Part shown: piece by piece, positions 36,659 through 44,203 of the stretch
Numbering within the stretch: the first letter of the stretch is position 1
Layout of the letters: each line of letters opens with the position of its first letter
Assembly: GCF_900183975.1 (NCBI RefSeq)
Contig: NZ_LT853882.1
Span: 62,001 to 126,000, forward strand
Reading direction: 5' to 3'
Length of the DNA: 64,000 nucleotides
From: Xanthomonas fragariae
GTDB lineage: Bacteria; Pseudomonadota; Gammaproteobacteria; Xanthomonadales; Xanthomonadaceae
Translations under genes and position numbers: made by a program
Notes under the pieces: model-generated
The model's database searches: none
Seen by the model: only the letters and a program-made list of their open reading frames with translations
Told to the model about the DNA's origin: nothing

Positions 36659-36764
36659 AGCGAGTCGATAAGCGGCGAAGCCAAATGTGGTGGTGCCGCC
36701 GGTTGAGTAAAGCGGCGATGCGATGGTGGGGCAATAACAGTTGAGCGCAGACGCGGCCGGTGCT

Positions 36765-36835
36765 CCCTTCTCTCTCCGGGACCTCGGTCCCCTTCATGGG
36801 GAGAAGCGGACCGAAGGGCGGATGAGGGTCGGGTA
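36765..36835. repeat. Xanthomonad intergenic repeat
   Basis: The segment contains the CTCTCCGGGACC / GGTCCCC / GGGGAGAAG type sequence also seen near 38030-38060, 44150-44190 and 61945-62100, with local inverted repeats. It is non-coding and dispersed. Confidence 0.45.
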
Positions 36836-37003
36836 GCACGCGCATCAACAGGCTCTGGGCTATTGGTGCACTCCACCAACACCACAAACTTCACACAACA
36901 GTTTCTTTCGTTTCATCAGCTTCTTGCAGCCCACCCGATAGCATCGCGCCACCCTTTCACAATGAGCGGGCGCGTCGCACTACGCGCCCGGCAGGAGGTT
37001 CCC

Positions 37004-37984
37004 ATGCGCGCAGCTCTCCACACCCAATTCGGCGACCCCGCCAAGGTGCTTGGACTCGGCGAGCGACCCACGCCCCAGCCAGGCAGGGGCCAGGTGCGCA
37101 TCGCAATGCGACGTTCGCCGATGCACAACCATGACCTTTGGACTGTGCGCGGCAACTACGGCTACAAGCCCGAACTGCCCGCAATCGGCGGCAGCGAGGC
37201 AGCTGGCGTGATCGACGCACTTGGCAAAGATTTCGTAGATCTGCCAGTTGGCCAACGTGTCGTCGCAGCCGGCGTGCATGAAAGCTGGGCGGAATACTTC
37301 CTAGCCTCCGCAGACGGCGTCGTCCCGCTGCCCGACGCACTAGACGACGATCGCGGCTGCCAATTGATCGCCATGCCCTTAAGCGCATTGATGCTGATCG
37401 AATTCCTGCACGTCGAAAAAGGCGACTGGATCGTGCAAAACACCGCCAATGGTGCCGTCGGCAAAACCGTTGCCATGTTCGCCGCCGCACGCGGTATTAA
37501 CGTGATCAATCTCGTGCGTCGCGATGCCGGCGTCGACGAATTGAAGGCCCTTGGTATCGGCAATGGGTTCTCCACCGCACAGGGTGGCTGGCAGGACCAG
37601 GTGCGCGCGCTGGCCGGCAATGCACCGATCGTGCGCGCGATCGACTCGGTCGCCGGCAAAGCGGCAGGCGATCTATTGGGCCTGCTTGCCGAAAGTGGCG
37701 AGCTGGTCTCGTTCGGCTCGATGACCGGCGAACCGTTGGAAATTTCCAGTGGTGATGTGATCTTCAAGCAGGCCACCGTGCGCGGCTTCTGGGGCAGCAA
37801 GGTCATGCAGGCCACTCAAGCTGAGGACAAGCGCCGCATGATCGGGGAACTGCTGAACGCCGCGCTCGACGGCAGACTGGCCTTGCCTGTGGAAGCGGTG
37901 TTCGATCTGGAAGATGCCGGCAAAGCGGCAGCGGCAAGCGCTGAACCCGGGCGTCGCGGCAAGATCCTACTGCGCGCGGGCTGA
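37004..37984 (+). CDS. Zinc-independent MDR oxidoreductase (quinone oxidoreductase/enoyl reductase-like)
   Basis: A 326-residue medium-chain dehydrogenase/reductase. The ATG at 37004 has AGGAGG five bases upstream and starts at the canonical MRAALHTQFGDPAKVL. The catalytic domain has PAIGGSEAAGVIDALGKDF and the Rossmann domain DWIVQNTANGAVGKTVAMFA; the usual zinc-binding Cys/His pattern is absent. KQATVRGFWGSK and PLEISSGDVIFK resemble the ETR/trans-2-enoyl-CoA reductase and zinc-less quinone oxidoreductase branches. The substrate cannot be told from sequence. It is a single gene, not in an operon. Confidence 0.88.
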   Translation: MRAALHTQFGDPAKVLGLGERPTPQPGRGQVRIAMRRSPMHNHDLWTVRGNYGYKPELPAIGGSEAAGVIDALGKDFVDLPVGQRVVAAGVHESWAEYFLASADGVVPLPDALDDDRGCQLIAMPLSALMLIEFLHVEKGDWIVQNTANGAVGKTVAMFAAARGINVINLVRRDAGVDELKALGIGNGFSTAQGGWQDQVRALAGNAPIVRAIDSVAGKAAGDLLGLLAESGELVSFGSMTGEPLEISSGDVIFKQATVRGFWGSKVMQATQAEDKRRMIGELLNAALDGRLALPVEAVFDLEDAGKAAAASAEPGRRGKILLRAG

Positions 37985-38215
37985 GGACAAGCCAGGCGGC
38001 AGAATGGAGCCAAGGAGGCACCGAAAAGCCTCTCTTCCCCGTGAGAGGGTTGGGGCGAGGATACAGTCGAAGCGACCAACGCGATGTGCCTCGGCTCAAG
38101 CAGGCAGTCGCGATGAACCACGCCCCTGCCCCCATCGCCGGCTGACCAGACTGCCTGTAACCGTGCCTGGACTTGCGCTATCGCAAAGCGAACCCAAGCC
38201 ACCGAACACAGAGTC

Positions 38216-38434
38216 TCAAGCCGGCTCGTCAGGCACCAGCTCCATCTCCAGCCGCGTAATACAGTCCTTGATATGCAGCTTGCGCTTCTTCAAGCGCTTC
38301 ATCTGCAACTCGTCTTCCATGTTCGCGGGCAAGCGCTGGATCTCTTCGTCCAACGCACGGTGGGCGCGTCGCAACTCGGCGATCTGCTCGACAATCTCGG
38401 CGGGTGAGAGGGTTTCCACCCCCCGAGCATACAC
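38216..38434 (-). CDS. DUF465 (YdcH-like) small coiled-coil protein
   Basis: A 72-residue highly charged helical protein. The motif EIQRLPANMEDELQMKRLKK followed by RKLHIKDCITRLE is characteristic of DUF465/YdcH proteins, whose function is unknown. The start codon is uncertain; the most upstream start in the frame gives MYARGVETLSPAEIVEQIAE. It faces the MDR gene and is preceded on its 5' side by an IS3 remnant. Confidence 0.85.
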   Translation of the reverse strand: MYARGVETLSPAEIVEQIAELRRAHRALDEEIQRLPANMEDELQMKRLKKRKLHIKDCITRLEMELVPDEPA

Positions 38435-38574
38435 AACCCCAGGCTGCGCGCGTCACCCCCGCTTGCCAACATGCCCGAGGCTGCGGCAATTCCTGCGCTC
38501 CGCTGGCGAAACGGCGGCGCGCCTCATCCTGTCACCTCCCGCTAAAATCAGTCCACGCATAGATCCAGAGGTCT

Positions 38575-39023
38575 CGGGTCACACTAGCCCCAAGGAAACC
38601 CAAGGTGCGCTCCACGGCGCGCGACGTGCATCGGCCCGACCGGGACGAGGAAGTGATCGCGGTGCTATCGGAGTTGGTCGAACGCTTTCCCGAGCGCGGC
38701 TTCGGGAGGTTATTCCAGTGCATCGGCGGGCGCGGCTGGCGTGGAATCACAAGAGGGTACGGCGCATGTACTGCCTGATGACGCGCAATTTGCGACGCCG
38801 CGTGCCCATGCGGCATGCGCAGCCGCTGGTGTGCGGCGATCGGCTCGACGCGGGTTGGTCGATCGATTTGATGTCCGATACGCTGTGGAACGGACGCTGC
38901 TTTCGCACGTTCAACATCATCGACGACTTCAGCCGTGAAGCGTTGGCCATCGAGGTAGACCTAAACCTGCCGACGGCGCGCGTGATGGGCACCCTGGAGC
39001 GCATCGCCGGCTGGCGTGGCTAA
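38575..39023 (+). pseudogene. IS3-family transposase (OrfB) remnant
   Basis: Pieces of an IS3-type integrase-core transposase lie in consecutive frames: HRPDRDEEVIAVLSELVERF, ERGFGRLFQCIGGRGW, AWNHKRVRRMYCLMTRNLRR and GWSIDLMSDTLWNGRCFRTF followed by NIIDDFSREALAIEVDLNLP. These cover the HTH-like linker and the first catalytic Asp regions. The frame changes at least once and the C-terminal third with the last Glu is missing. No inverted repeats were identified. Confidence 0.85.
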
Positions 39024-39407
39024 TTGTTCAGAGCTTCCTTAGAACTCGATCATTTCCTCCCTGCTTCCAATTCACTTTCGCGAATCTGGCGCGTTAGCCT
39101 TGTGGGATCCTCAATTCTAACGCCTGTCAAACAATTAGATCCTGTCGCATCGAAAAACATTGTCGCTGCCGATCCCCCGGAAAAAAGCGCGTAACCGAAC
39201 GTCGGCCTGGGATCGTTAGCCAGCGGTGGCAAGACCACCCTTCCAAGCAACAGCTTCTGCTTTGCAAAGTCCCAATGTATACAGCCCTGACTTGCTTCTA
39301 AGATAACTACTGGCTTGCCGTTTTCCTCCCGCAACTGAGTGTCGAAGAGTACATTTCCGAAACGCTTCTGCGTGCCACGCTGGATCTTTGGCAAATCGCT
39401 GGTCTTA

Positions 39408-40264
39408 GAGCGTGTTATGAACTTTGAAAGAGGGTGGCTGCATTTCCAAGCATCAGGATCGTGAAGACGACGAAGTGCAAACCGGCCAAGGTTTCCGGCA
39501 ATCGCTCGTAGTCGCGTGCCAGCCGTCTGAAACGATTGGCCCATCCGAAGCTGCGCTCGACAACCCAACGGCGCGGCAGCAAGACAAAGCCTTTTTTCGC
39601 TTCTTGCAGCTTGATCACGTGCAACTCAATGCCTTCTTCCGTGGCCGCCTGCGCCGGTTCTTGACCGGTGTAGCCCTGATCAACAAAGGCGATCTTGACC
39701 GTTTCACCGGTCACGTGTTGTACCTCTTGTGCCAACGATCGGACTTGCGCGCGCTCCTGCTCATTAGCCGGCGTCACCTGGACAGCGAGCAGATGTCCAA
39801 GCGTATCGACGGCCATGTGTACCTTGCTGCCTTTCTTGCGTTTATAGCCATCGTATCCAGCACGCGGCCCGCTTTCGCAGGTGGACTGCAGCGTGCGAGC
39901 ATCGAAAATGACCGCGCTCGGCTGGCCTTTTTTCCCTTGCGCCACACGCAAGAGTGAGCGCAGATCACTGACCATGGCCTCAAAGCAGCCCGCTTGCAGC
40001 CAGCGCTGTGTTTGCTGATACACCGCTTCCCAGGGCGGAAAATCGTTGGGAAGCAATCGCCATGGTGCGCCGGCGCGCGCGATCCACCGCAGTGCGTTGA
40101 ACATCGCGCGTAGCTCATACTTGCGCTGCGGTGCCTGCACGTCCATCAGCGTCAAATAGGGAGCCGCAAAGGCCCATTCTTCGTCGGAAATATCGGTGGA
40201 ATAAGGCTTACGAGGCTTCATCCGTATACGTTAGCGTGACAAGGGCAAAGTTCATAACACGCTC
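39408..40264 (-). mobile_element. IS5-family insertion sequence, copy 2 (857 bp)
   Basis: Same length, terminal repeats (GAGCGTGTTATGAACTTTG and inverse) and transposase as the copy at 15798-16654, in the opposite orientation. TA flanks both ends. It disrupts a small hypothetical gene. Confidence 0.95.
39415..40221 (-). CDS. IS5-family transposase (second copy)
   Basis: A 268-residue DDE transposase with exactly the same amino-acid sequence as the one at 15841-16647: DDE residues in AVIFDARTLQST, IAFVDQGYTG and VVERSFGWANRF. Full length, no frameshift. With the other copy it forms a long inverted repeat about 23 kb apart. Confidence 0.95.
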   Translation of the reverse strand: MKPRKPYSTDISDEEWAFAAPYLTLMDVQAPQRKYELRAMFNALRWIARAGAPWRLLPNDFPPWEAVYQQTQRWLQAGCFEAMVSDLRSLLRVAQGKKGQPSAVIFDARTLQSTCESGPRAGYDGYKRKKGSKVHMAVDTLGHLLAVQVTPANEQERAQVRSLAQEVQHVTGETVKIAFVDQGYTGQEPAQAATEEGIELHVIKLQEAKKGFVLLPRRWVVERSFGWANRFRRLARDYERLPETLAGLHFVVFTILMLGNAATLFQSS

Positions 40265-40413
40265 TAGAAACAGCTACTGTATCCGAAACGCCTATCTCGC
40301 TAGCGGCGACAGATAAACCCGCACTTCGTGCACGGGAAACGTCTTCAACGAATGAGAGCGCCTGAGACTGGGCCTCCACGGAGGCTTCCTCCCACTTCTT
40401 AATCTTTTATTTC

Positions 40414-40509
40414 TTAAAATGCACTTATATCAAATGAAAAAGCAGCAAGAGCCACTATAAAGCCGAATTTATTAAAAATGACATTTACCTCGCAAAGAAT
40501 ATTTGGCAT
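40414..40509 (-). CDS. Small A/T-rich ORF with one membrane-like segment
   Basis: A 31-residue ORF from ATG at 40509: MPNILCEVNVIFNKFGFIVA and a short hydrophobic rest ending at TAA. The surrounding ~150 bases are far more A/T-rich than the rest of the window. It lies just upstream of the IS-split hypothetical gene in the same direction, so it may be a leader or the original signal-bearing N-terminus of that gene separated by a frameshift. Weak support. Confidence 0.3.
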   Translation of the reverse strand: MPNILCEVNVIFNKFGFIVALAAFSFDISAF

Positions 40510-40537
40510 TGTAGTAACTCTCGTGTCGCTGCGTGTA

Positions 40538-40678
40538 AGAGCGGCTAACAAAACTATTGCGCATTCGTCAGGTGGGTGAAGAAGGCGCGCTCAGAACCGG
40601 AGTGCGAGTGCTACATGACGCTTCTGAGCGCCAGCCGCGCCCGCCTGACGGTGAGCGCAATAGTTTCGTTAGCCACTC
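40538..40678. repeat. MITE-like element copy 4
   Basis: The left end AGAGCGGCTAACAAAACTAT continuing TGCGC and the right end GCGCAATAGTTTCGTTAGCC plus ACTC are nearly perfect inverted repeats of about 25 bp; the interior is also partly palindromic (TCAGAACC...GCTTCTGAGC). The whole 141 bp could fold into one long hairpin. It carries no ORF. Confidence 0.8.
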
Positions 40679-40758
40679 CAAGTTCACCCGCTACGCCATG
40701 AATTGCTCAGAAGTTGGCTGGATGCCGGTGAGTTGTCCAGAGGCTCGCTGATCCGTGG

Positions 40759-41862
40759 TCAGACTTCCTGAGGCAAATAAGCGTTGACGGTGGCCTTGAT
40801 CCTGTCTGCAAAGCTGTAGATGTCGTCGATCGAGCTGATATCAAGCTGCTCCTCTTCTTTGTCCTGATTGAAAATTCCAAGTCGTAGCTTCTGAAGATTA
40901 TTGAAGCGAAGTCTGCAGATCGGTTTCCTGTTATTGTCGTCAAGAAGGATGGCACAATAGGTTTGTGCGTCTCTCATGAAAACACGCTTGCCAGGAATCA
41001 CTTCACGTACGATTGCCCGAATGATGTGGAAGCCTTCGATTTCTTCCGGTGTGGTGACGATCAGAGAGTCGGCTATCAGTGGTGACGTCGTCGTGGCGGG
41101 TTGGTCCGCAACGACAGTCACCGGATGCTCACCGATTGAGATCGCTTCAGGTGCCATTGCTCCTTTAAGTCGCTCATTGATGCGCTCGCTGATCAGCTGA
41201 TCAAAGGCACGACGTGTGATCGATGTGAACTTATCGCGGATTGCAGGTGTAAAGCGTCGATTCCCGACGAGGTCGGCGGAAACCAGTTTGACGAATTCTT
41301 CGTTTGGATGATGCATCCACTCCGCCAGCCTTGTTTGAATCGCTCGTGTGTACTTCAGCTCGTTCGCAGTCGTCAGGATGGTGTCCAGATCGAACGCGGC
41401 CTTTGCGAATTTTTTCAGTTCTTCAACGTCGCGGTCCTTGAAGTCCAAGATGTTGAACTCAAAGAACGGTTTCTCATCCATCTTGTTTGGCTGTTCCAAG
41501 TCGGTGAAGAATCGATAGACCAAGCCGTTGGTGGGAACCCCGAAGCGAGCGGCAGTGACGTGGAAGTAGCGGAAGAGTTGGCTGGCGTGGTTGATGCTCA
41601 GTTCAGCGCCTGCCCTCTTGCATTCGAAGAGGATGATGGGCTTGCCGTCGCGAAGGATGGCGTAATCAACCTTCTCGCCCTTTTTGGTTCCAACATCCGC
41701 CACAATTTCCGGGGTGACCTCAAGCGGGTCGAAAACGTTGTACCCCAGAATCTGGATGAGAGGCATCACCATTGCATTCTTGGTGGCTTCTTCCATTTGA
41801 ATCAGTGCGCGGTTCGTACTGATGTCTCTTGCAAGCGCACGCAGTTGATCAATGAAATCCAT
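40759..41862 (-). CDS. Solitary HsdR_N/PD-(D/E)XK nuclease-like protein (COG4748 type)
   Basis: A 367-residue protein. ATG 41862 is preferred because GGGGAAGGGG precedes it; an upstream in-frame ATG would start inside that site. The N-terminal domain resembles the type I restriction HsdR N-terminal nuclease: NAMVMPLIQILGYNVFDP, then the PD-(D/E)XK core with Asp in GEKVDYAILRDGK and the ExK motif in PIILFECKRAGAE, then INHASQLFRYFHVTAARFGV. The C-terminal part (EGFHIIRAIVREVIPGKRVF, ICRLRFNNLQKLRLGIF) occurs in COG4748 proteins of unknown role. No helicase, methylase or specificity subunit is nearby. It may act in defence or be a residue of a mobile cassette. Confidence 0.85.
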   Translation of the reverse strand: MDFIDQLRALARDISTNRALIQMEEATKNAMVMPLIQILGYNVFDPLEVTPEIVADVGTKKGEKVDYAILRDGKPIILFECKRAGAELSINHASQLFRYFHVTAARFGVPTNGLVYRFFTDLEQPNKMDEKPFFEFNILDFKDRDVEELKKFAKAAFDLDTILTTANELKYTRAIQTRLAEWMHHPNEEFVKLVSADLVGNRRFTPAIRDKFTSITRRAFDQLISERINERLKGAMAPEAISIGEHPVTVVADQPATTTSPLIADSLIVTTPEEIEGFHIIRAIVREVIPGKRVFMRDAQTYCAILLDDNNRKPICRLRFNNLQKLRLGIFNQDKEEEQLDISSIDDIYSFADRIKATVNAYLPQEV

Positions 41863-42049
41863 CCCAGTTGCCCCTTCCCCCCGATGTGACAATGTTTACC
41901 ACAGCAGATGCAGGTCAGAGTGCAATCCGAGAAATTATTTTTTCGGATTTATGGATCAGCCCGGTTGAACGGTCTGTCGCATCAAAGCGATGCTTGAATG
42001 ACTTTGAGCGCACCACCGCAGCACGCCTACTGGACTTGCAGCATTGAGC

Positions 42050-42261
42050 GCGGTGTAGGCACGTTGCAACACTTCCACTACGACGACCACGCACAACTGC
42101 ATCAGCATCTGGCCGACTTCATCGACGCCTACAACTCCGCTCGCAGGCTCAATGCCCTGAAGGGCCAGACACCGTAAGAATTCATCTGCAAGCAGCGGAC
42201 ATCCGAACCCAAGCGGTTCAAGGTGGATTCGATGCATCTAATGCCGGGACTGAACACTTAG
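42050..42261 (+). pseudogene. IS481-like transposase C-terminal remnant
   Basis: The frame reads TLQHFHYDDHAQLHQHLADF, IDAYNSARRLNALKGQTP, then a TAA where a Tyr codon is expected, then EFICKQRTSEPKRFKVDSMH and a stop. This is the end of IS481-type integrase-core transposases, including the YNxxRxHxALxGxTPxE motif. The rest of the element is gone. Confidence 0.85.
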
Positions 42262-42381
42262 ATAAGCGAGTGCGGAGTGTGGCCCGTTGAGCAGACGCTG
42301 TGGTCGCTGGGGATGACGCTGTCGACCATCAGGCGCGGGAAGGTGACGTAGGGCGTCGCGTACGTGTGGGCTGTGTAACGA

Positions 42382-43888
42382 GTCGCCCCTGAAAAACCCC
42401 AACCACCCAACGACCGCAAGGCCTTGATGTCTGCACCGGCGTGCCAGAACTACCAGTGTTCGCTACGCTGAAGGCTGGTTTCTGGCAATTTTCAGTCATG
42501 CGTACACGCCGTCCTGCTGCCGAAGACATGCCTGCCGACGAGTTGTTTCGTTCGCGGCTGGAGAACCAGATCGATCTGCGTCATCGGCTGGCGCGGCTGA
42601 GCCAACGGATGCCGTGGACGGCGTTGGAACAAGCACTTTCATCGCGCTTGCCGGCCACCCAGGCCGGTGGCGGTCGGCCGGCATTGCCGGTGCGGCTGAT
42701 TGCCGGTTTGCTCTACCTCAAACACGCCTACGACCTGTCCGATGAAGCGGTGTGCGAGCGCTGGCTGGAGAATCCGTACTGGCAGTTCTTCACCGGTGAG
42801 GTCGTGTTCCAGACGCGTTTGCCGTGCGATGCCAGCTCGCTGACGCGCTGGCGGCAGCGCCTGGGTGAGACCGGGATGGAAGAGCTGCTGGCGCACACCA
42901 TCAACGCCGCGCATGCGATGCAGGCGGTGGACGCACGCGAGTTGTCGCGGGTGATCGTGGACACCACGGTGCAGGAAAAGGCGATCGCCTATCCGACCGA
43001 CAGCCGTTTGCTGGAGGTGGCACGCAAGAAGCTGGTGTTACTGGCCAAGCGGCACGGCATCGGATTGCGGCAGAGCTACGCGCGGCAAGGCCCGGCCCTG
43101 AGCCGCAAGGCAGGTCGGTATGCGCATGCGCGCCAGTTCAAGCGCATGCAGCGCGTGCTGCGACGTCAACGCACAGTGCTGGGACGGCTCATGCGCGACA
43201 TCCAACGCAAACTCGATCAGGTAAACACCGGCGTGCGCGAGCGCATCGCTGTCTGGCTGGAACGTGCGCAACGGCTGTACACGCAGCGTCCGAAGGACAA
43301 ACAAAAACTGTACGCATTGCATGCCCCGGAAGTGGAATGCATCGGCAAGGGCAAGGCGCGTCAAGCGTACGAATTCGGCGTCAAGGTCGGCATTGCAGTC
43401 ACCGCCTGCAAGGGATTGGTCGTGGGTGCGCGCAGCTTCCCGGGCAACCCGTACGACGGCGATACCTTGGCCGAGCAGCTGGAGCAGACACGCGGGTTGC
43501 TGCAGGATGTGAGCGTAGAACCGACGGTGGCGATCGTGGACCTGGGCGATCGCGGGCGCGAGGTCGATGTGGCGTGCAGGTCCTGCATCGCGGCAAGGCC
43601 AAGACGCTGACGCGACGGCAATGGCGCTGGATCAAGCGACGGCAGGCGGTGGAGCCGGTGATCGGACATCTGAAAGACGACTGCCGGTTGCGTCGCTGCA
43701 GGCTGAAAGGTGCCCAAGGCGATGCGCTGCACGTGCTCGGCTGCGCGGCCGGCTACAACCTGCGTTGGCTGCTGCGCTGGATCGTGTTTTTGCGTGCCTG
43801 GATGCGGGCGATGGGATGGTCATCCTTGAGTGCCGTGCCGCTGTCACCGACGGCACTTGGCGCTTGAAGGGGATTTTTCAGGGACGAC
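42382..43888 (+). mobile_element. Near-full-length IS copy C (IS1478-like, 1507 bp)
   Basis: It runs from GTCGCCCCTGAAAAACCCC to GATTTTTCAGGGACGAC; TAACGA is repeated directly outside both ends, a 6-bp target duplication like the one at copy B. It contains one long transposase gene with a frameshift. The name IS1478-like is from memory of xanthomonad IS5-superfamily elements and should be checked against ISfinder. Confidence 0.9.
42498..43867 (+). pseudogene. Frameshifted IS transposase (IS1478-like)
   Basis: ATG 42498 starts MRTRRPAAEDMPADELFRSR. The N-terminal domain (LIAGLLYLKHAYDLSDEAVC, RWLENPYWQFFTGEVVFQTR) and DDE core (Asp in RVIVDTTVQEKAIAYPTD, Asp in TVAIVDLGDRG) are in frame. Near 43575 a small deletion shifts the frame; the continuation VQVLHRGKAKTLTRRQWRWI and RRQAVEPVIGHLKDDCRLRR, carrying the catalytic Glu, is in another frame. 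This copy is therefore inactive unless programmed frameshifting operates, which has not been described for this group as far as I know. Confidence 0.9.
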
Positions 43889-44030
43889 TAACGAGACGGC
43901 GCAGATGGCCCAGGTGGGGGTTTCGGCAGCAGGTCGTCGATATAGACGGCTTGTTGCGCGCGGTGGAAGGCGCCAACGCCCAGGTGGACGATGACGATGA
44001 TGGTTTGTATGGGGTTGTCGTTGGGTTTTA
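43889..44030 (-). pseudogene. Mannitol dehydrogenase/fructuronate reductase (UxuB-type) N-terminal remnant
   Basis: The minus strand encodes TIIVIVHLGVGAFHRAQQAV followed by YIDDLL, the signature of the polyol-specific long-chain dehydrogenase family (IVHLGxGAFHRAHQAxYxDxLL). After a one-base shift it continues AETPTWAICAVSL, also family-typical. The rest is removed at the IS boundary. UxuB reduces fructuronate to mannonate in hexuronate catabolism and in xanthomonads belongs to the xylan-utilisation gene set. Confidence 0.8.
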
Positions 44031-44203
44031 GCGTGATTTCGGGTAGGAAGGGGTGGGGTGTGAGGGAGAGTTATGGGAGTGGCATGGGGGTTTTGTTTGG
44101 AATTGTGAGGTGCTGCAAGGTCGCTTGCTGACCGTACCCGCACCCCAACCCTTCTCCCCATAGAGGGGACCGGGGTCCTGCAGGCCGAGGAGCTTTGGAG
44201 GCG

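Larger units (their letters stand above)
39050..40379 (-). pseudogene. Hypothetical gene interrupted by an IS5-family element
   Basis: If the IS at 39408-40264 and one copy of its TA duplication are removed, one open frame of about 157 codons is restored: it starts with GTG at 40379 (AGGAAG six bases upstream), runs through GLSVAASEIGVSDTVAVS, crosses the insertion point as AVSKTSDLPKIQ and ends LTRQIRESELEAGRK. The protein would have no signal peptide; the middle reads RFGNVLFDTQLREENGKPVV and GCIHWDFAKQKLLLGRVVLP. Family not recognised. The clean frame suggests a recent insertion. The stop at 39050 overlaps no other gene. Confidence 0.7.

Noticed and set aside
37914..38500. Plus-strand frame opposite the DUF465 gene and running into the IS3 remnant
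   Set aside because: The first part is antisense to a conserved small gene; only the transposase-like end after ~38575 is real sequence homology.
42441..42497. Upstream start for the IS transposase
   Set aside because: ATG 42498 matches the start of the related copy at 29142 (MRTRRPAAED); the upstream part is the IS leader.
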